This document shows positions 7,866-15,604 of a stretch of 64,000 nucleotides of DNA, piece after piece; positions within the stretch are counted from its first letter, which is position 1, and each line of letters opens with the position of its first letter. The notes beneath the pieces were generated by a model. The model did no database searches. It was not told the origin of the DNA and saw only the letters and a list, made by a program, of their open reading frames with translations. The translations under genes were made by a program, and so were the position numbers. The stretch spans positions 3,344,001 through 3,408,000 of the forward strand of contig NZ_CP079801.1 in the NCBI RefSeq assembly GCF_021545785.1. The letters run 5' to 3'. The DNA is from Halopseudomonas maritima. Its GTDB lineage: Bacteria; Pseudomonadota; Gammaproteobacteria; Pseudomonadales; Pseudomonadaceae.

Positions 7866-8821
7866 GACAGTATCTCCATTGCGCAAAGCGTGTTGGCCAG
7901 GGTGAAGCCCTGGATGCAGGCCTGTTTGGTCGTCATGTCAGTTCCTTGTTGGATGCGCTGCCAGTAGGACAGCGTGGCGGGTGAGCCGTCGGGCCACTGG
8001 CGTTTGAACTCGCTGGCAAAGGCGCGCTGGTCATAGGTGACGGGCAGCGCTTCGACGACCAGTGGGCCGGCTTGTGCACGATAAATGGCGGCTGCTGAAG
8101 GGTGCTGCGCGATGCGTGTGATCAGGCCATAGAGGCCGTTGTTGAAGTTGGGCATGCCGGCTGCGCCGTTGTTGATCACGGCCCACTGCCCGGTGCTCAG
8201 CGCCGCCGGGCTGCAGGTGTGGCTGCAAGCCAGCACGCGGATACGCTGCTGGTCGAACCAGGCATTCAACTGTTGCTGGCGCTCGTCGCGCTGCAGCGCG
8301 GCACGATCGCATTGCCAGCCGGCCAGCGATTGCTCGTCACCGTGGGTGATACCAACAGGCTCTCCAGCGACCTCGGCAACCAGCCAGGCGGGGCGCTTGC
8401 CCAGTTGCTCGGCCATGCCTGGCAGACCGTCGACGGTCTGCTGCAGCTGCTGGTGAATGCGATTAGAGCGCTCGACTGTGGCGGCTTCGGTCTGCTCCGG
8501 ATAGGCGCAGCCGCAGCCGAACGCGTCCCCGCTACGGGCCAGTTCGGTTTCAACGTTGCCGCGCAGCGGGTGGTGGCGCTGCAGGCGTTGCTCGATGTCA
8601 TTGAATATCGCCGGGTCACAGTCAAACCAGTGGGCGTCGCCGTTGAATACGGCGGCTGCCCCTGGCTCGCTGGCCAGCTTGCGCTCGATGACGTCGAGGG
8701 CCTGTCTGTTGCCGTAAAGCCCGCCGATGACGTAGAGCACGTTGCAGGTAAGACTGGCTGGCGCGCTGAACGCGTCGGCCGGCAAGCGATAGTCTGTGGG
8801 GCAGGTGCGTCCCTTGCTCAT
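7862..8821 (-). CDS. Metallophosphoesterase-like protein with altered metal motifs
   Basis: 319 residues with the order of motifs of a calcineurin-like phosphoesterase, but several ligands are changed. The usual GDxHGN appears as GGLYGN in YVIGGLYGNRQAL, GDxxDRG as GDAHWFD, and GNHE as GNVE, while later elements survive as ITHGD and ACSHT. The C-terminal NNGAAGMPNF resembles the strand near the family's final motif. I infer a divergent or non-catalytic member. Start ATG at 8821 overlaps the symporter stop (ATGA), and its own stop overlaps the next start in the same way, so it is an integral operon member. Function in the cluster is unknown; it could bind a phosphorylated sugar or nucleotide. 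Confidence 0.65.
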   Translation of the reverse strand: MSKGRTCPTDYRLPADAFSAPASLTCNVLYVIGGLYGNRQALDVIERKLASEPGAAAVFNGDAHWFDCDPAIFNDIEQRLQRHHPLRGNVETELARSGDAFGCGCAYPEQTEAATVERSNRIHQQLQQTVDGLPGMAEQLGKRPAWLVAEVAGEPVGITHGDEQSLAGWQCDRAALQRDERQQQLNAWFDQQRIRVLACSHTCSPAALSTGQWAVINNGAAGMPNFNNGLYGLITRIAQHPSAAAIYRAQAGPLVVEALPVTYDQRAFASEFKRQWPDGSPATLSYWQRIQQGTDMTTKQACIQGFTLANTLCAMEILS

Positions 8822-10185
8822 GCGGCTCTCCTGACCATGCCGGGCAGCAGGTAGCCTGCGGTGCAGAGTAGCAAGCCATAGAGGTTGGTGCCCAGCAGCA
8901 GCGCGTATTTGCCATCCCCGATCGCCCAACTGGCCGGAATCCAGCCGAGCGTCAGCGCGACACCCAGGCTCAGGCCGGCCCAGAAGCTCAGGTGAAACCC
9001 CAGCCGTGTCGGCCGCACCAGGCCATGCAGCAGAAACACCGGCGCCAACCCAATCACCATGGTGCCGCTGATGGTGGTGGCTTTGAGAATATCGGTGCCG
9101 GCCAGCATGGGCAGGTTACCGAGCAGGGCGAAAATCATCATGGCGGCCATGCCGACGCCGATCGCCTTGTGGCCAAAATCACGACCGATCAGAGCGGGTA
9201 ACTCTCGGCCACTGAGTCGCGCGAGGCTGGAGAAGGTGGAGTCCAGTGTTGAACCGGCGGCGGAGATCATCACCAGGGTCATCACCACCAATGCGCCAAC
9301 ACCCAGGCTTTTGGCGAGTGCTGCGGGTACGTTGCCGTTGGCTTCGATGCCGCCGAGCGTGGCGTGCACGCCGATCAGGCTGAAGGCCAGAATCGCAATA
9401 AAGCCGAGCACGCCCGCGAGGGTAAAGGCGCGCAGCATGGACTTTTCTTCACTGATAAAGCCGCGATCTGTCAGCACCGGGTCGTGGAATGGGTAGCTGA
9501 CCAGCTGCAGGCAGGCGACCAGAAACAGGTCGACACCGGCATTCAGCGCCCAGTGGCTGGTGCTGACCAGCTCGCCCGGGCTGTGGCTGGGTAGCACCAT
9601 GCCCAGTACCCAGACCAGCGCAATGACGAAGATAGCGGCCTGCGCGGCGTCGGTCAGGATAGAACTGCGCAGGCCGCCACGCAGGCTGTAGATCAGAGTG
9701 ACGGCGGTAAACAGCAGTGCGGCGCCGATAAAGGCTGGGCTGCCGCTGTCGCCGTAATAGCCACCCACGACGGCGGTGTTGCTCCAGACCTCATTGAACA
9801 GCCGGATAAGAATGGCAGCGGAGAACGCCAGTGCGGCGGCGCGGCCGTAGTGACTGGTTAGAAAACTGACCAGACTGGTCGCCTGAAACCGTTTGCGCAG
9901 GCGGTAGATCACCAGGCCGCACAGCGGGATAGATAGCCAGTAGGTGGCATAGGCCAGGCCGCCAACCAGGCCAAACTCGGCGCCCAGGTTGGCGGCGTTG
10001 GTCACGGATTTGGCGAAGATCCAACTGATAAAGATGCTGGTAGTCAGCAGCATGGGCGAAGCCTGCCGGCCCTGGCTGTCTTCGCCATTGAAGAAGCCGC
10101 CCACCGTTACCGTGCGCGGCGAGAGCCAGTACATCAGGGCGCCGTAGGCGAGCAGAAAACCCCAGAAAAATACGCCGGTCAGCAT
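8818..10185 (-). CDS. Sodium:solute symporter family transporter
   Basis: A polytopic membrane protein of 455 residues with roughly a dozen hydrophobic segments and the general look of the SSS (LeuT-fold) family, for example FISWIFAKSVTNAANLG and a YSLRGGLRSSILTDAAQ segment that matches the conserved GG(L)xAVxxTD region of SSS transporters. The frame is open to 10269 but that stretch overlaps the end of arsS; I took the ATG at 10185, 22 bases after the arsS stop, with an AGGA some 11 bases upstream. Translationally coupled to the next gene. Cargo is unknown; the context suggests uptake or export of a substrate or product of the radical SAM pathway. Confidence 0.75.
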   Translation of the reverse strand: MLTGVFFWGFLLAYGALMYWLSPRTVTVGGFFNGEDSQGRQASPMLLTTSIFISWIFAKSVTNAANLGAEFGLVGGLAYATYWLSIPLCGLVIYRLRKRFQATSLVSFLTSHYGRAAALAFSAAILIRLFNEVWSNTAVVGGYYGDSGSPAFIGAALLFTAVTLIYSLRGGLRSSILTDAAQAAIFVIALVWVLGMVLPSHSPGELVSTSHWALNAGVDLFLVACLQLVSYPFHDPVLTDRGFISEEKSMLRAFTLAGVLGFIAILAFSLIGVHATLGGIEANGNVPAALAKSLGVGALVVMTLVMISAAGSTLDSTFSSLARLSGRELPALIGRDFGHKAIGVGMAAMMIFALLGNLPMLAGTDILKATTISGTMVIGLAPVFLLHGLVRPTRLGFHLSFWAGLSLGVALTLGWIPASWAIGDGKYALLLGTNLYGLLLCTAGYLLPGMVRRAA

Positions 10186-10207
10186 GAGTTGTCGGATCCT
10201 TCTGAGT

Positions 10208-11170
10208 TCAGTTGAGCGTGCCGCCGCAGCTGGAGCCTTGCCCCGCAGTGCAGGCAAAGCAATGATCACGCGTGGCTATGGGGTGATTCTGCAACGGTTG
10301 GTTGAGCAGCTCGCGCAGGTGTGGGCGGTCTGATGCCAGCACGGGCATTGGCAAGTCGAGCATTTGGTTAAAGTCGCAGTCATACAGGTAGCCGCGCCAA
10401 TCCACGCTGACGGTGCTCCGGCACATCAGCCCTGGCAGGTTGTCGGCCCTGAAGTTATCGCGCAGTAGCTGCATGTAGTCGTTGAATTGGCCACGGCTGA
10501 CCAGCGTGCTGCCGAAGCGCGCAATCGGCTGGTTGGTAATGGTGTGCAGGTGGCTGAAGACAATCCCGAAGTCCTCCAGCAGATGGGATTTGTAATCGGC
10601 TTCCAGCGCCTGCTGTGGCGGTGGCAGGCTTGGCCCCTGGGGGTTGTAGACCAGGTTAAGTTCCAGCGGACTACCTGGCTGGCCGTAGCCCAGCCGGTTT
10701 AGCTGGCGCAAGCCCGCGATGCTCCGTTCAAACACGCCATCACCGCGTTGGCGGTCGACGTTGTCTCGGGAGTAGCAGGGCAGGGAGGCTGAGATGGCGA
10801 CCTGTTCAGCTGCCAGAAACTCGGCCAGGTCCTCATAGCCGGGCTCGCTGAGAATGGTCAGGTTACAGCGGTCGATGACCCGTATACCGGCCGCCCGGGC
10901 ATGGCTGACCAGCGCGCGGAACTGGGGGTGCATTTCCGGTGCGCCGCCGGTCAGATCCAGCGTGGCAACCGGGTGGGCGTCAATGACCTGATGCAGCAGG
11001 GCAATCAGGTCGTCGGACGTGCTTTCGGTGCGCGTAGGGCCGGCGTTGACGTGGCAATGCAGGCAGCGCTGGTTGCAGCGGTAGGTCAGGTTGACCTGCA
11101 GGGTGTCCAGCGCTGCGCGGCGTAACGGCGGAAAGTCCAGCTTATTGAGTAGGGGCAGGGTATCGCGCAC
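10208..11170 (-). CDS. arsS: ArsS-type radical SAM/Cys-rich protein (TIGR04167)
   Basis: A 320-residue radical SAM enzyme. The [4Fe-4S]-binding CxxxCxxC is at Cys32, Cys36 and Cys39 (YRCNQRCLHCH), followed by LDLTGGAPEM for SAM binding. The C-terminal domain is Cys-rich and ends CFACTAGQGSSCGG, the place where some family members carry selenocysteine; here the codon is TGC, an ordinary cysteine. Characterised ArsS enzymes add a 5'-deoxyadenosyl group to dimethylated arsenic to start arsenosugar synthesis. Start is GTG at 11170 with GAGGAG six bases upstream. It leads a leftward operon. No ArsM-type arsenite methyltransferase is visible in the window, so arsenic as the substrate remains an inference from the family. 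Confidence 0.85.
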   Translation of the reverse strand: MRDTLPLLNKLDFPPLRRAALDTLQVNLTYRCNQRCLHCHVNAGPTRTESTSDDLIALLHQVIDAHPVATLDLTGGAPEMHPQFRALVSHARAAGIRVIDRCNLTILSEPGYEDLAEFLAAEQVAISASLPCYSRDNVDRQRGDGVFERSIAGLRQLNRLGYGQPGSPLELNLVYNPQGPSLPPPQQALEADYKSHLLEDFGIVFSHLHTITNQPIARFGSTLVSRGQFNDYMQLLRDNFRADNLPGLMCRSTVSVDWRGYLYDCDFNQMLDLPMPVLASDRPHLRELLNQPLQNHPIATRDHCFACTAGQGSSCGGTLN

Positions 11171-11189
11171 GGTATCTCCTCATTTGCTG

Positions 11190-11222
11190 TGTAACAGACT
11201 CCGGGTGAGCGCATCTGTTACA
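11190..11222. promoter_or_regulatory. Inverted repeat upstream of arsS operon (candidate operator)
   Basis: TGTAACAGA (11190-11198) and TCTGTTACA (11214-11222) are perfect inverted repeats separated by 15 bases. The pair lies 20-52 bases upstream of the arsS GTG, where an operator would be expected. The binding protein is unknown; no ArsR-type regulator is encoded nearby. Confidence 0.45.
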
Positions 11223-11402
11223 GATCGAGGCTGTTGAAAGGGAATATTTTTCGGCACCTACCGGCCGTTTGGCGGTCACAGGGCCAGAAGGCAGCGACAG
11301 GCACGCGGCGCTGTTTCAGCATCTTGTTGTGACTGTCAGTGTACAGCGGCTGTGCTCTGCCTGCGCGCCGAGCAGGCCATGACCATTATTGAAGAGGACC
11401 CG

Positions 11403-12245
11403 ATGCGCAAACTTGCCTATGCATTGCTGCTGTGCGCAGCAACCGTTCAAGCTCAAGAGCCCGGGGCGCCGACGCCACCGCAACTGGATGAGGCTCAGGT
11501 ACAGGCGATCCGCAGTGCGGTGGGCAACAGTGGTCGCACTATCACTAATGTCACCCGCGACGCCTACCGCAACCCGGAGCAAACGCTAACCTTCTTTGGC
11601 GTCACGCCGGAGCAAACCGTGGTGGAGGTCTGGCCCGGCGGCGGCTGGTATACCGAGGTGCTGGCACCGCTGCTGCGTGACAAGGGCACACTGATCGCTG
11701 CCCACTTTGACCCGGACAGCAAGGTCGCCTTTTATCGCCGCTCTCGTGCCGGGTTTGAGGAGAAGCTGGCAGAGCACCCCGAGCGCTACGATCAGGTGCA
11801 GCTGGCTACGCTGAATTACGATGCGGATACGCCGATCGCTGCACCTGGCACAGCCGACCGGGTGCTCACGTTCCGCAACGTGCACAACTGGCTGGCGGCG
11901 GGCGACGACAAGGCAGCGGTGATGTTCGACAAGTTTTTTGCGGCGCTAAAACCGGGTGGCATGCTTGGTGTGGTTGAGCATCGCGCCAAGGCCGGCACCT
12001 CGCTGGAGCAGATGATCGACTCGGGTTATGTCACTGAACAAAAGGTGCGCGAGCTGGCGAGCCAGGCTGGTTTTGAGCTGCTGTCGGTCAGCCCGGTCAA
12101 CCAGAATCCGCGCGACACCACCGATCACCCGGAAGGCGTCTGGACCCTGCCGCCCACCTTGCGCCTGGGAGATGAGCAGCGCGCTCACTATCTGGCGATT
12201 GGCGAAAGTGATCGTATGACGCTGCTGTTTATGAAGCAGGAATGA
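11403..12245 (+). CDS. Exported class I SAM-dependent methyltransferase-like protein
   Basis: 280 residues beginning with a short signal peptide (MRKLAYALLLCAATVQA). The mature part has a Rossmann methyltransferase layout: VVEVWPGGGWYTEVLAP corresponds to the SAM-binding glycine loop, NVHNWLA and ALKPGGMLGVVEHRA to later motifs. This is the predicted-methyltransferase family seen in many proteobacteria as a periplasmic protein, where SAM availability makes real methylation uncertain. I chose the ATG at 11403 over an upstream start because it opens the signal peptide and has GAGG ahead. It lies divergent from arsS, but it has no cysteines outside the signal peptide, so it is not ArsM. Confidence 0.75.
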   Translation: MRKLAYALLLCAATVQAQEPGAPTPPQLDEAQVQAIRSAVGNSGRTITNVTRDAYRNPEQTLTFFGVTPEQTVVEVWPGGGWYTEVLAPLLRDKGTLIAAHFDPDSKVAFYRRSRAGFEEKLAEHPERYDQVQLATLNYDADTPIAAPGTADRVLTFRNVHNWLAAGDDKAAVMFDKFFAALKPGGMLGVVEHRAKAGTSLEQMIDSGYVTEQKVRELASQAGFELLSVSPVNQNPRDTTDHPEGVWTLPPTLRLGDEQRAHYLAIGESDRMTLLFMKQE

Positions 12246-12262
12246 CGGGCGGCAGGGCGTCC

Positions 12263-13318
12263 TTATTCCCCTTTGCTGCGACTCAGCTCGCGCCGGTAGG
12301 CCGTTGGGCTCATGTTGGTCCAGCGGCGGAAGGCACGGGTAAAGCTGCTGGGGTCCAGAAAACCCAGCTCGTAGGCAATGCTGGTCAAGGACATCTGGCC
12401 GTCACCAATGAGACGGATAGCCGCTTCGCGTCGTACCTCATCGGCCAGTTGCTCGTAACTGGTGCCCTCCTGGCTCAGCTTGCGACGCAGGTGGCGCGAG
12501 CTGATGTTCAGTGGCTCTGCCACTCGCTCGGCGCTGATATCACCGGAACCCAGTAACAGATGAATGCGACGTTTGACCTGTTCGGTTAAGGCGTAGCTGG
12601 GCAGAGCAGCTTGCATGGTCTCAAGGGTATCTACCAGCTTCGGCAGAATGAACGGACAGGCACTGGGCATGGGCTGTTTGACCTGTTTCAGGTCCAGCGC
12701 CAGGGCATGCTGCTCGCCGAAAATCAGCTGGTTGCGCTGAAACAGGCGGCGCGCCATTGCCTCATCGCTGCAGCGAGGGATATGCAGAGCCTGCAGCAAT
12801 CCCTGGCTACTGATATCCAACCTGTTGAAAAAACGGCTGAGATACCCGAGTACCGCATCAATGTGCTGGGGATGCGGCTGCCCGACGGGCTGCAGGTTCA
12901 GTATCAACTGGCTGCCTTCGGCGCTCGCAACCAGTTTCAGCTGCGTGCTGAAGATGCTGAAAAAACGTTCCAGCAGCGCGATGGCAGTATCCATCCGCGG
13001 GCTGGAGGCGGCAGCCAGGGCCAGCGCGCCAAACGCGGTTGGCGCAAATACCCGGTGGATACGCAGACCAAACAAGCGGTCATCGGAAATGCGCACAGCT
13101 TCGTCCCAGGCATGAGAGCACAGACGCTGGTCTATAAAGGAAGGTTCGCCATTGCTTTGGCTGTGCAACAGGGGCGCGAGGTGGCTGGAGGAGGCCAAGG
13201 TTAGCTCGTACTGGCGCAGCGCATGCTCAATGGTAGTTACCCAAAAGGCGCTTTCCCGGACGTGGGCAAAGGAATCTGAGCTGGAACGTTCGAGCATCGA
13301 CTGCATCCTGCTAGCCAT
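12263..13318 (-). CDS. AraC family transcriptional regulator (OruR/arabinose-binding type), copy 1
   Basis: A 351-residue regulator with an N-terminal ligand-sensing domain of the type found in OruR and ArgR-like AraC proteins and a C-terminal double helix-turn-helix: ISSRHLRRKLSQEGTSYEQL and IAYELGFLDPSSFTRAFRRW. It is transcribed away from the DUF1302 gene at 13781. A second regulator at 17248-18291 with near-identical C-terminal helices sits in the same place beside a second DUF1302/DUF1329 pair. I infer that it activates the adjacent pair through the boxes at 13654-13691. An internal ATG at 13297, preceded by AGGA at a good distance, is a likely alternative start and would shorten the protein by seven residues. 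Confidence 0.85.
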   Translation of the reverse strand: MASRMQSMLERSSSDSFAHVRESAFWVTTIEHALRQYELTLASSSHLAPLLHSQSNGEPSFIDQRLCSHAWDEAVRISDDRLFGLRIHRVFAPTAFGALALAAASSPRMDTAIALLERFFSIFSTQLKLVASAEGSQLILNLQPVGQPHPQHIDAVLGYLSRFFNRLDISSQGLLQALHIPRCSDEAMARRLFQRNQLIFGEQHALALDLKQVKQPMPSACPFILPKLVDTLETMQAALPSYALTEQVKRRIHLLLGSGDISAERVAEPLNISSRHLRRKLSQEGTSYEQLADEVRREAAIRLIGDGQMSLTSIAYELGFLDPSSFTRAFRRWTNMSPTAYRRELSRSKGE

Positions 13319-13653
13319 TGTTGTGACAAAAACGAAATTTGTCTTTTATGGCTGCGCAGTATAACGATATTTTGACGTCACAAAAGCCCGGTGCGCTGTT
13401 TCGCAGAGCAGAATAGTGTTGCAATCAATGTATCGATGCCTATAAGGGTGTTTTCCGGAGCCTGGTGTACGTCTGCTTTCCTGGTGGTGCCTTGCGCGGC
13501 AACTGTCTCATTGTGAATCAGGTGCTGTGGCGGCCTGGGCGGGTTCTCTATCCCGGTGTTATCAGGCTTGCGAAGAGTGCTTTGAGCCACAGGGTGCAGG
13601 CGTTAGGTAGGCAAGCCTAGTATTTGCTTATAGTGTTAATTCATTCTCTGAAT
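13319..13653. other. Gene-free intergenic stretch upstream of DUF1302 copy 1
   Basis: About 335 bases between the AraC start and the operator boxes. I see no convincing coding frame, hairpin terminator or repeat. It is moderately AT-rich close to 13620-13645 and presumably carries the AraC promoter and any upstream activator sites. Confidence 0.5.
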
Positions 13654-13691
13654 GTCCTTCTTGGCCAAATATGTTGGCCGGTTTGGGCAAG
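13654..13691 (+). promoter_or_regulatory. Two-box direct-repeat operator for DUF1302/DUF1329 pair 1
   Basis: Box 1 is GTCC-N4-TGG-N-CAAA (13654-13669) and box 2 is GGCC-N4-TGG-N-CAA (13676-13691), 22 bases apart start to start, two helical turns. Box 2 ends 89 bases before the ATG at 13781. The second module has the same boxes with the same 22-base period and the same distance to the start (18426-18463). Tandem direct repeats are how AraC-family dimers bind. A shared GTGACAGACT follows in both copies and may contribute to the -35 region. Confidence 0.6.
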
Positions 13692-13780
13692 TCCTCGATG
13701 CTGGCCTCGTGACAGACTGCGGGGGTCTTGAACGCGCACGCCCTGTGCGTGATTTCATGTCACCCAAACGGAGCAGCACA

Positions 13781-15580
13781 ATGACAAAAAAAATGCATGC
13801 CTGGTCTCTTGCCGCATTGCCTCTGGCAATTGGTATGGCCAGCTTTTCTGGTTCTGCTAACGCAGTCAGTTTCAATATCGGTGAAGTAGAAGCTCAGCTG
13901 GATTCTCAGCTGTCCGTAGGCGTCAGCATGTCCACCCAGGGCGCTGACAAGCGTTTTATCTCTGTGAACAACGGCGGTGAGGCGGCGGCTCGGACCTCCG
14001 ATGACGGTCGTCAGAACTACGACGCTGGCGATGTCTTCTCCAAGATTTTCCGAGGTGTCCACGATCTGGAACTGCGTTACGGTGATTCCGGCGCATTCTT
14101 CCGTGGCAAGTACTGGTACGACTTTGAAACCAAAGACGGCAGTCAGCGTTTCTACAATATCGATGACTCCAGCCGTGATCCGCTGCAAAAGGCTTCTGGC
14201 GTTGCGCTGCTGGACGCTTTCGTCTATCACAACTACTTCATTGGCAACAATCCGGGTAACGTCCGTCTTGGCCGTCAGGTTGTCAGCTGGGGTGAGTCTA
14301 CCTTTATCCAGAACTCCATCAACTCCATTAACCCGATTGACGTGGCCGCTCTGCGCCGTCCGGGTGCCGAGCTGAAGGAAGGTCTGCTGCCGGTCGAGAT
14401 GCTGTATCTCTCCCAGGGCCTGACCGAAAACCTGAGCATGGAAGCCTTCTATCAGCTGAAGTGGGCACCGACTGTTCTGGATAACTGCGGTACTTTCTTT
14501 GGTTCGGACACCTTGGCTAAAGGTTGTATTGATCGCCTGGTTTATACCGGTACCGACTTCCCGCAGGGCGAGCAACCTGCCGGCACTTATATCTCGCGTG
14601 CCCGTAAAGATAAGGAAGCCTCTGATGACGGTCAGTTCGGTGTAGCTTTCCGTTGGTTCGTGCCTGAGCTGAACGACTCGGAGTTCGGTTTCTATGCCAT
14701 GAACTATCACAGCCGTGCGCCGATTTACTCGAACGTTGCCGGCAACATGGTTCTGGGCGGAGCGGCTCAAGGTGTACCTGGTCTGGACGGCACTTTTGGC
14801 GCTGCCGGTTATTTCTTCGAATATCCTGAAGATATTCGTCTGTACGGCGTCAGCTTCCAAACTAGCGTCGCCGGGGCATCTGTCGGTGGTGAGGTCAGCT
14901 ATCGTCCGAATATGCCGATGCAGATCAACACTGGCGACATGAGCCGTACAGCTCTTCAGCTTGGCGCTGATAACACGCACCGTGATTACGTGGGCTTGCC
15001 GACAGGGACTTATATCCCGGGCTACGAGCGCAAGGAGTTTTGGCAGGCGCAGGTCAGCGTAATTCAGTTCTTCGATCGAGTGTTTGGTGCAAGCCGTTTG
15101 GCACTGGTTGGTGAAGCTGGCGTTAACTACATCTCCGGTCTGGGCGATGTGAAGTTTGGTCGCGACTCTCTGTTCGGTCAAAGCCCGTATAACGGCGACG
15201 AGGGCCCCGCTGCTGCGGGCGTGATAGCTGGTCGCTGCGCCACGCAAGTTCCTGCTCCGTCAACCCCCAATGCCAACAGCTGGTGTGAAAACGACGGTTT
15301 CTACACCGACTGGTCCTACGGTTATCGCATCCGCGCGTCGCTGGATTACAGCAACGTTATCGCCGGTATCAACCTGAGCCCGAACGTGTCCTGGTCACAC
15401 GACGTTGAAGGTTACGGTCCCAACTTCACCGAAGACGCTAAGGCAATCAGCGTTGGTGTGAATGCTGACTACGGCAACAAGTACAACGCCTCCATCAGCT
15501 ACACCGACTTCTTCGACGGCAAGTACAACACCGCCGTTGACCGCGACTTCGCTTCCGTCAGCTTCAGCGTAAGCTTCTAA
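13781..15580 (+). CDS. DUF1302 family outer-membrane protein, copy 1
   Basis: A 599-residue envelope protein with a clear signal peptide (MTKKMHAWSLAALPL through the SANA cleavage site near residue 27). The mature part is rich in aromatic and glycine residues and alternating strands and ends in SVSF, a typical outer-membrane beta-barrel C-terminus with terminal Phe. DUF1302 proteins pair with DUF1329 proteins in many hydrocarbon- and steroid-using proteobacteria and are thought to handle hydrophobic compounds; that role is inferred. I chose the ATG at 13781 over the longer open frame because it opens the signal peptide, has GGAG seven bases ahead, and matches the start of copy 2. It is followed after 24 bases by the DUF1329 gene. 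Confidence 0.88.
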   Translation: MTKKMHAWSLAALPLAIGMASFSGSANAVSFNIGEVEAQLDSQLSVGVSMSTQGADKRFISVNNGGEAAARTSDDGRQNYDAGDVFSKIFRGVHDLELRYGDSGAFFRGKYWYDFETKDGSQRFYNIDDSSRDPLQKASGVALLDAFVYHNYFIGNNPGNVRLGRQVVSWGESTFIQNSINSINPIDVAALRRPGAELKEGLLPVEMLYLSQGLTENLSMEAFYQLKWAPTVLDNCGTFFGSDTLAKGCIDRLVYTGTDFPQGEQPAGTYISRARKDKEASDDGQFGVAFRWFVPELNDSEFGFYAMNYHSRAPIYSNVAGNMVLGGAAQGVPGLDGTFGAAGYFFEYPEDIRLYGVSFQTSVAGASVGGEVSYRPNMPMQINTGDMSRTALQLGADNTHRDYVGLPTGTYIPGYERKEFWQAQVSVIQFFDRVFGASRLALVGEAGVNYISGLGDVKFGRDSLFGQSPYNGDEGPAAAGVIAGRCATQVPAPSTPNANSWCENDGFYTDWSYGYRIRASLDYSNVIAGINLSPNVSWSHDVEGYGPNFTEDAKAISVGVNADYGNKYNASISYTDFFDGKYNTAVDRDFASVSFSVSF

Positions 15581-15604
15581 GACTGACCACAGGAGAACAA
15601 CAAT

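Noticed and set aside
10208..10260. Possible selenocysteine in ArsS
   Set aside because: The position where relatives carry selenocysteine is encoded by TGC, and the only TGA is the stop after Asn, so no recoding is needed.
10186..10269. N-terminal extension of the symporter overlapping arsS
   Set aside because: The extension is the complement-phase reading of the arsS C-terminus; the ATG at 10185 gives a normal transporter start.
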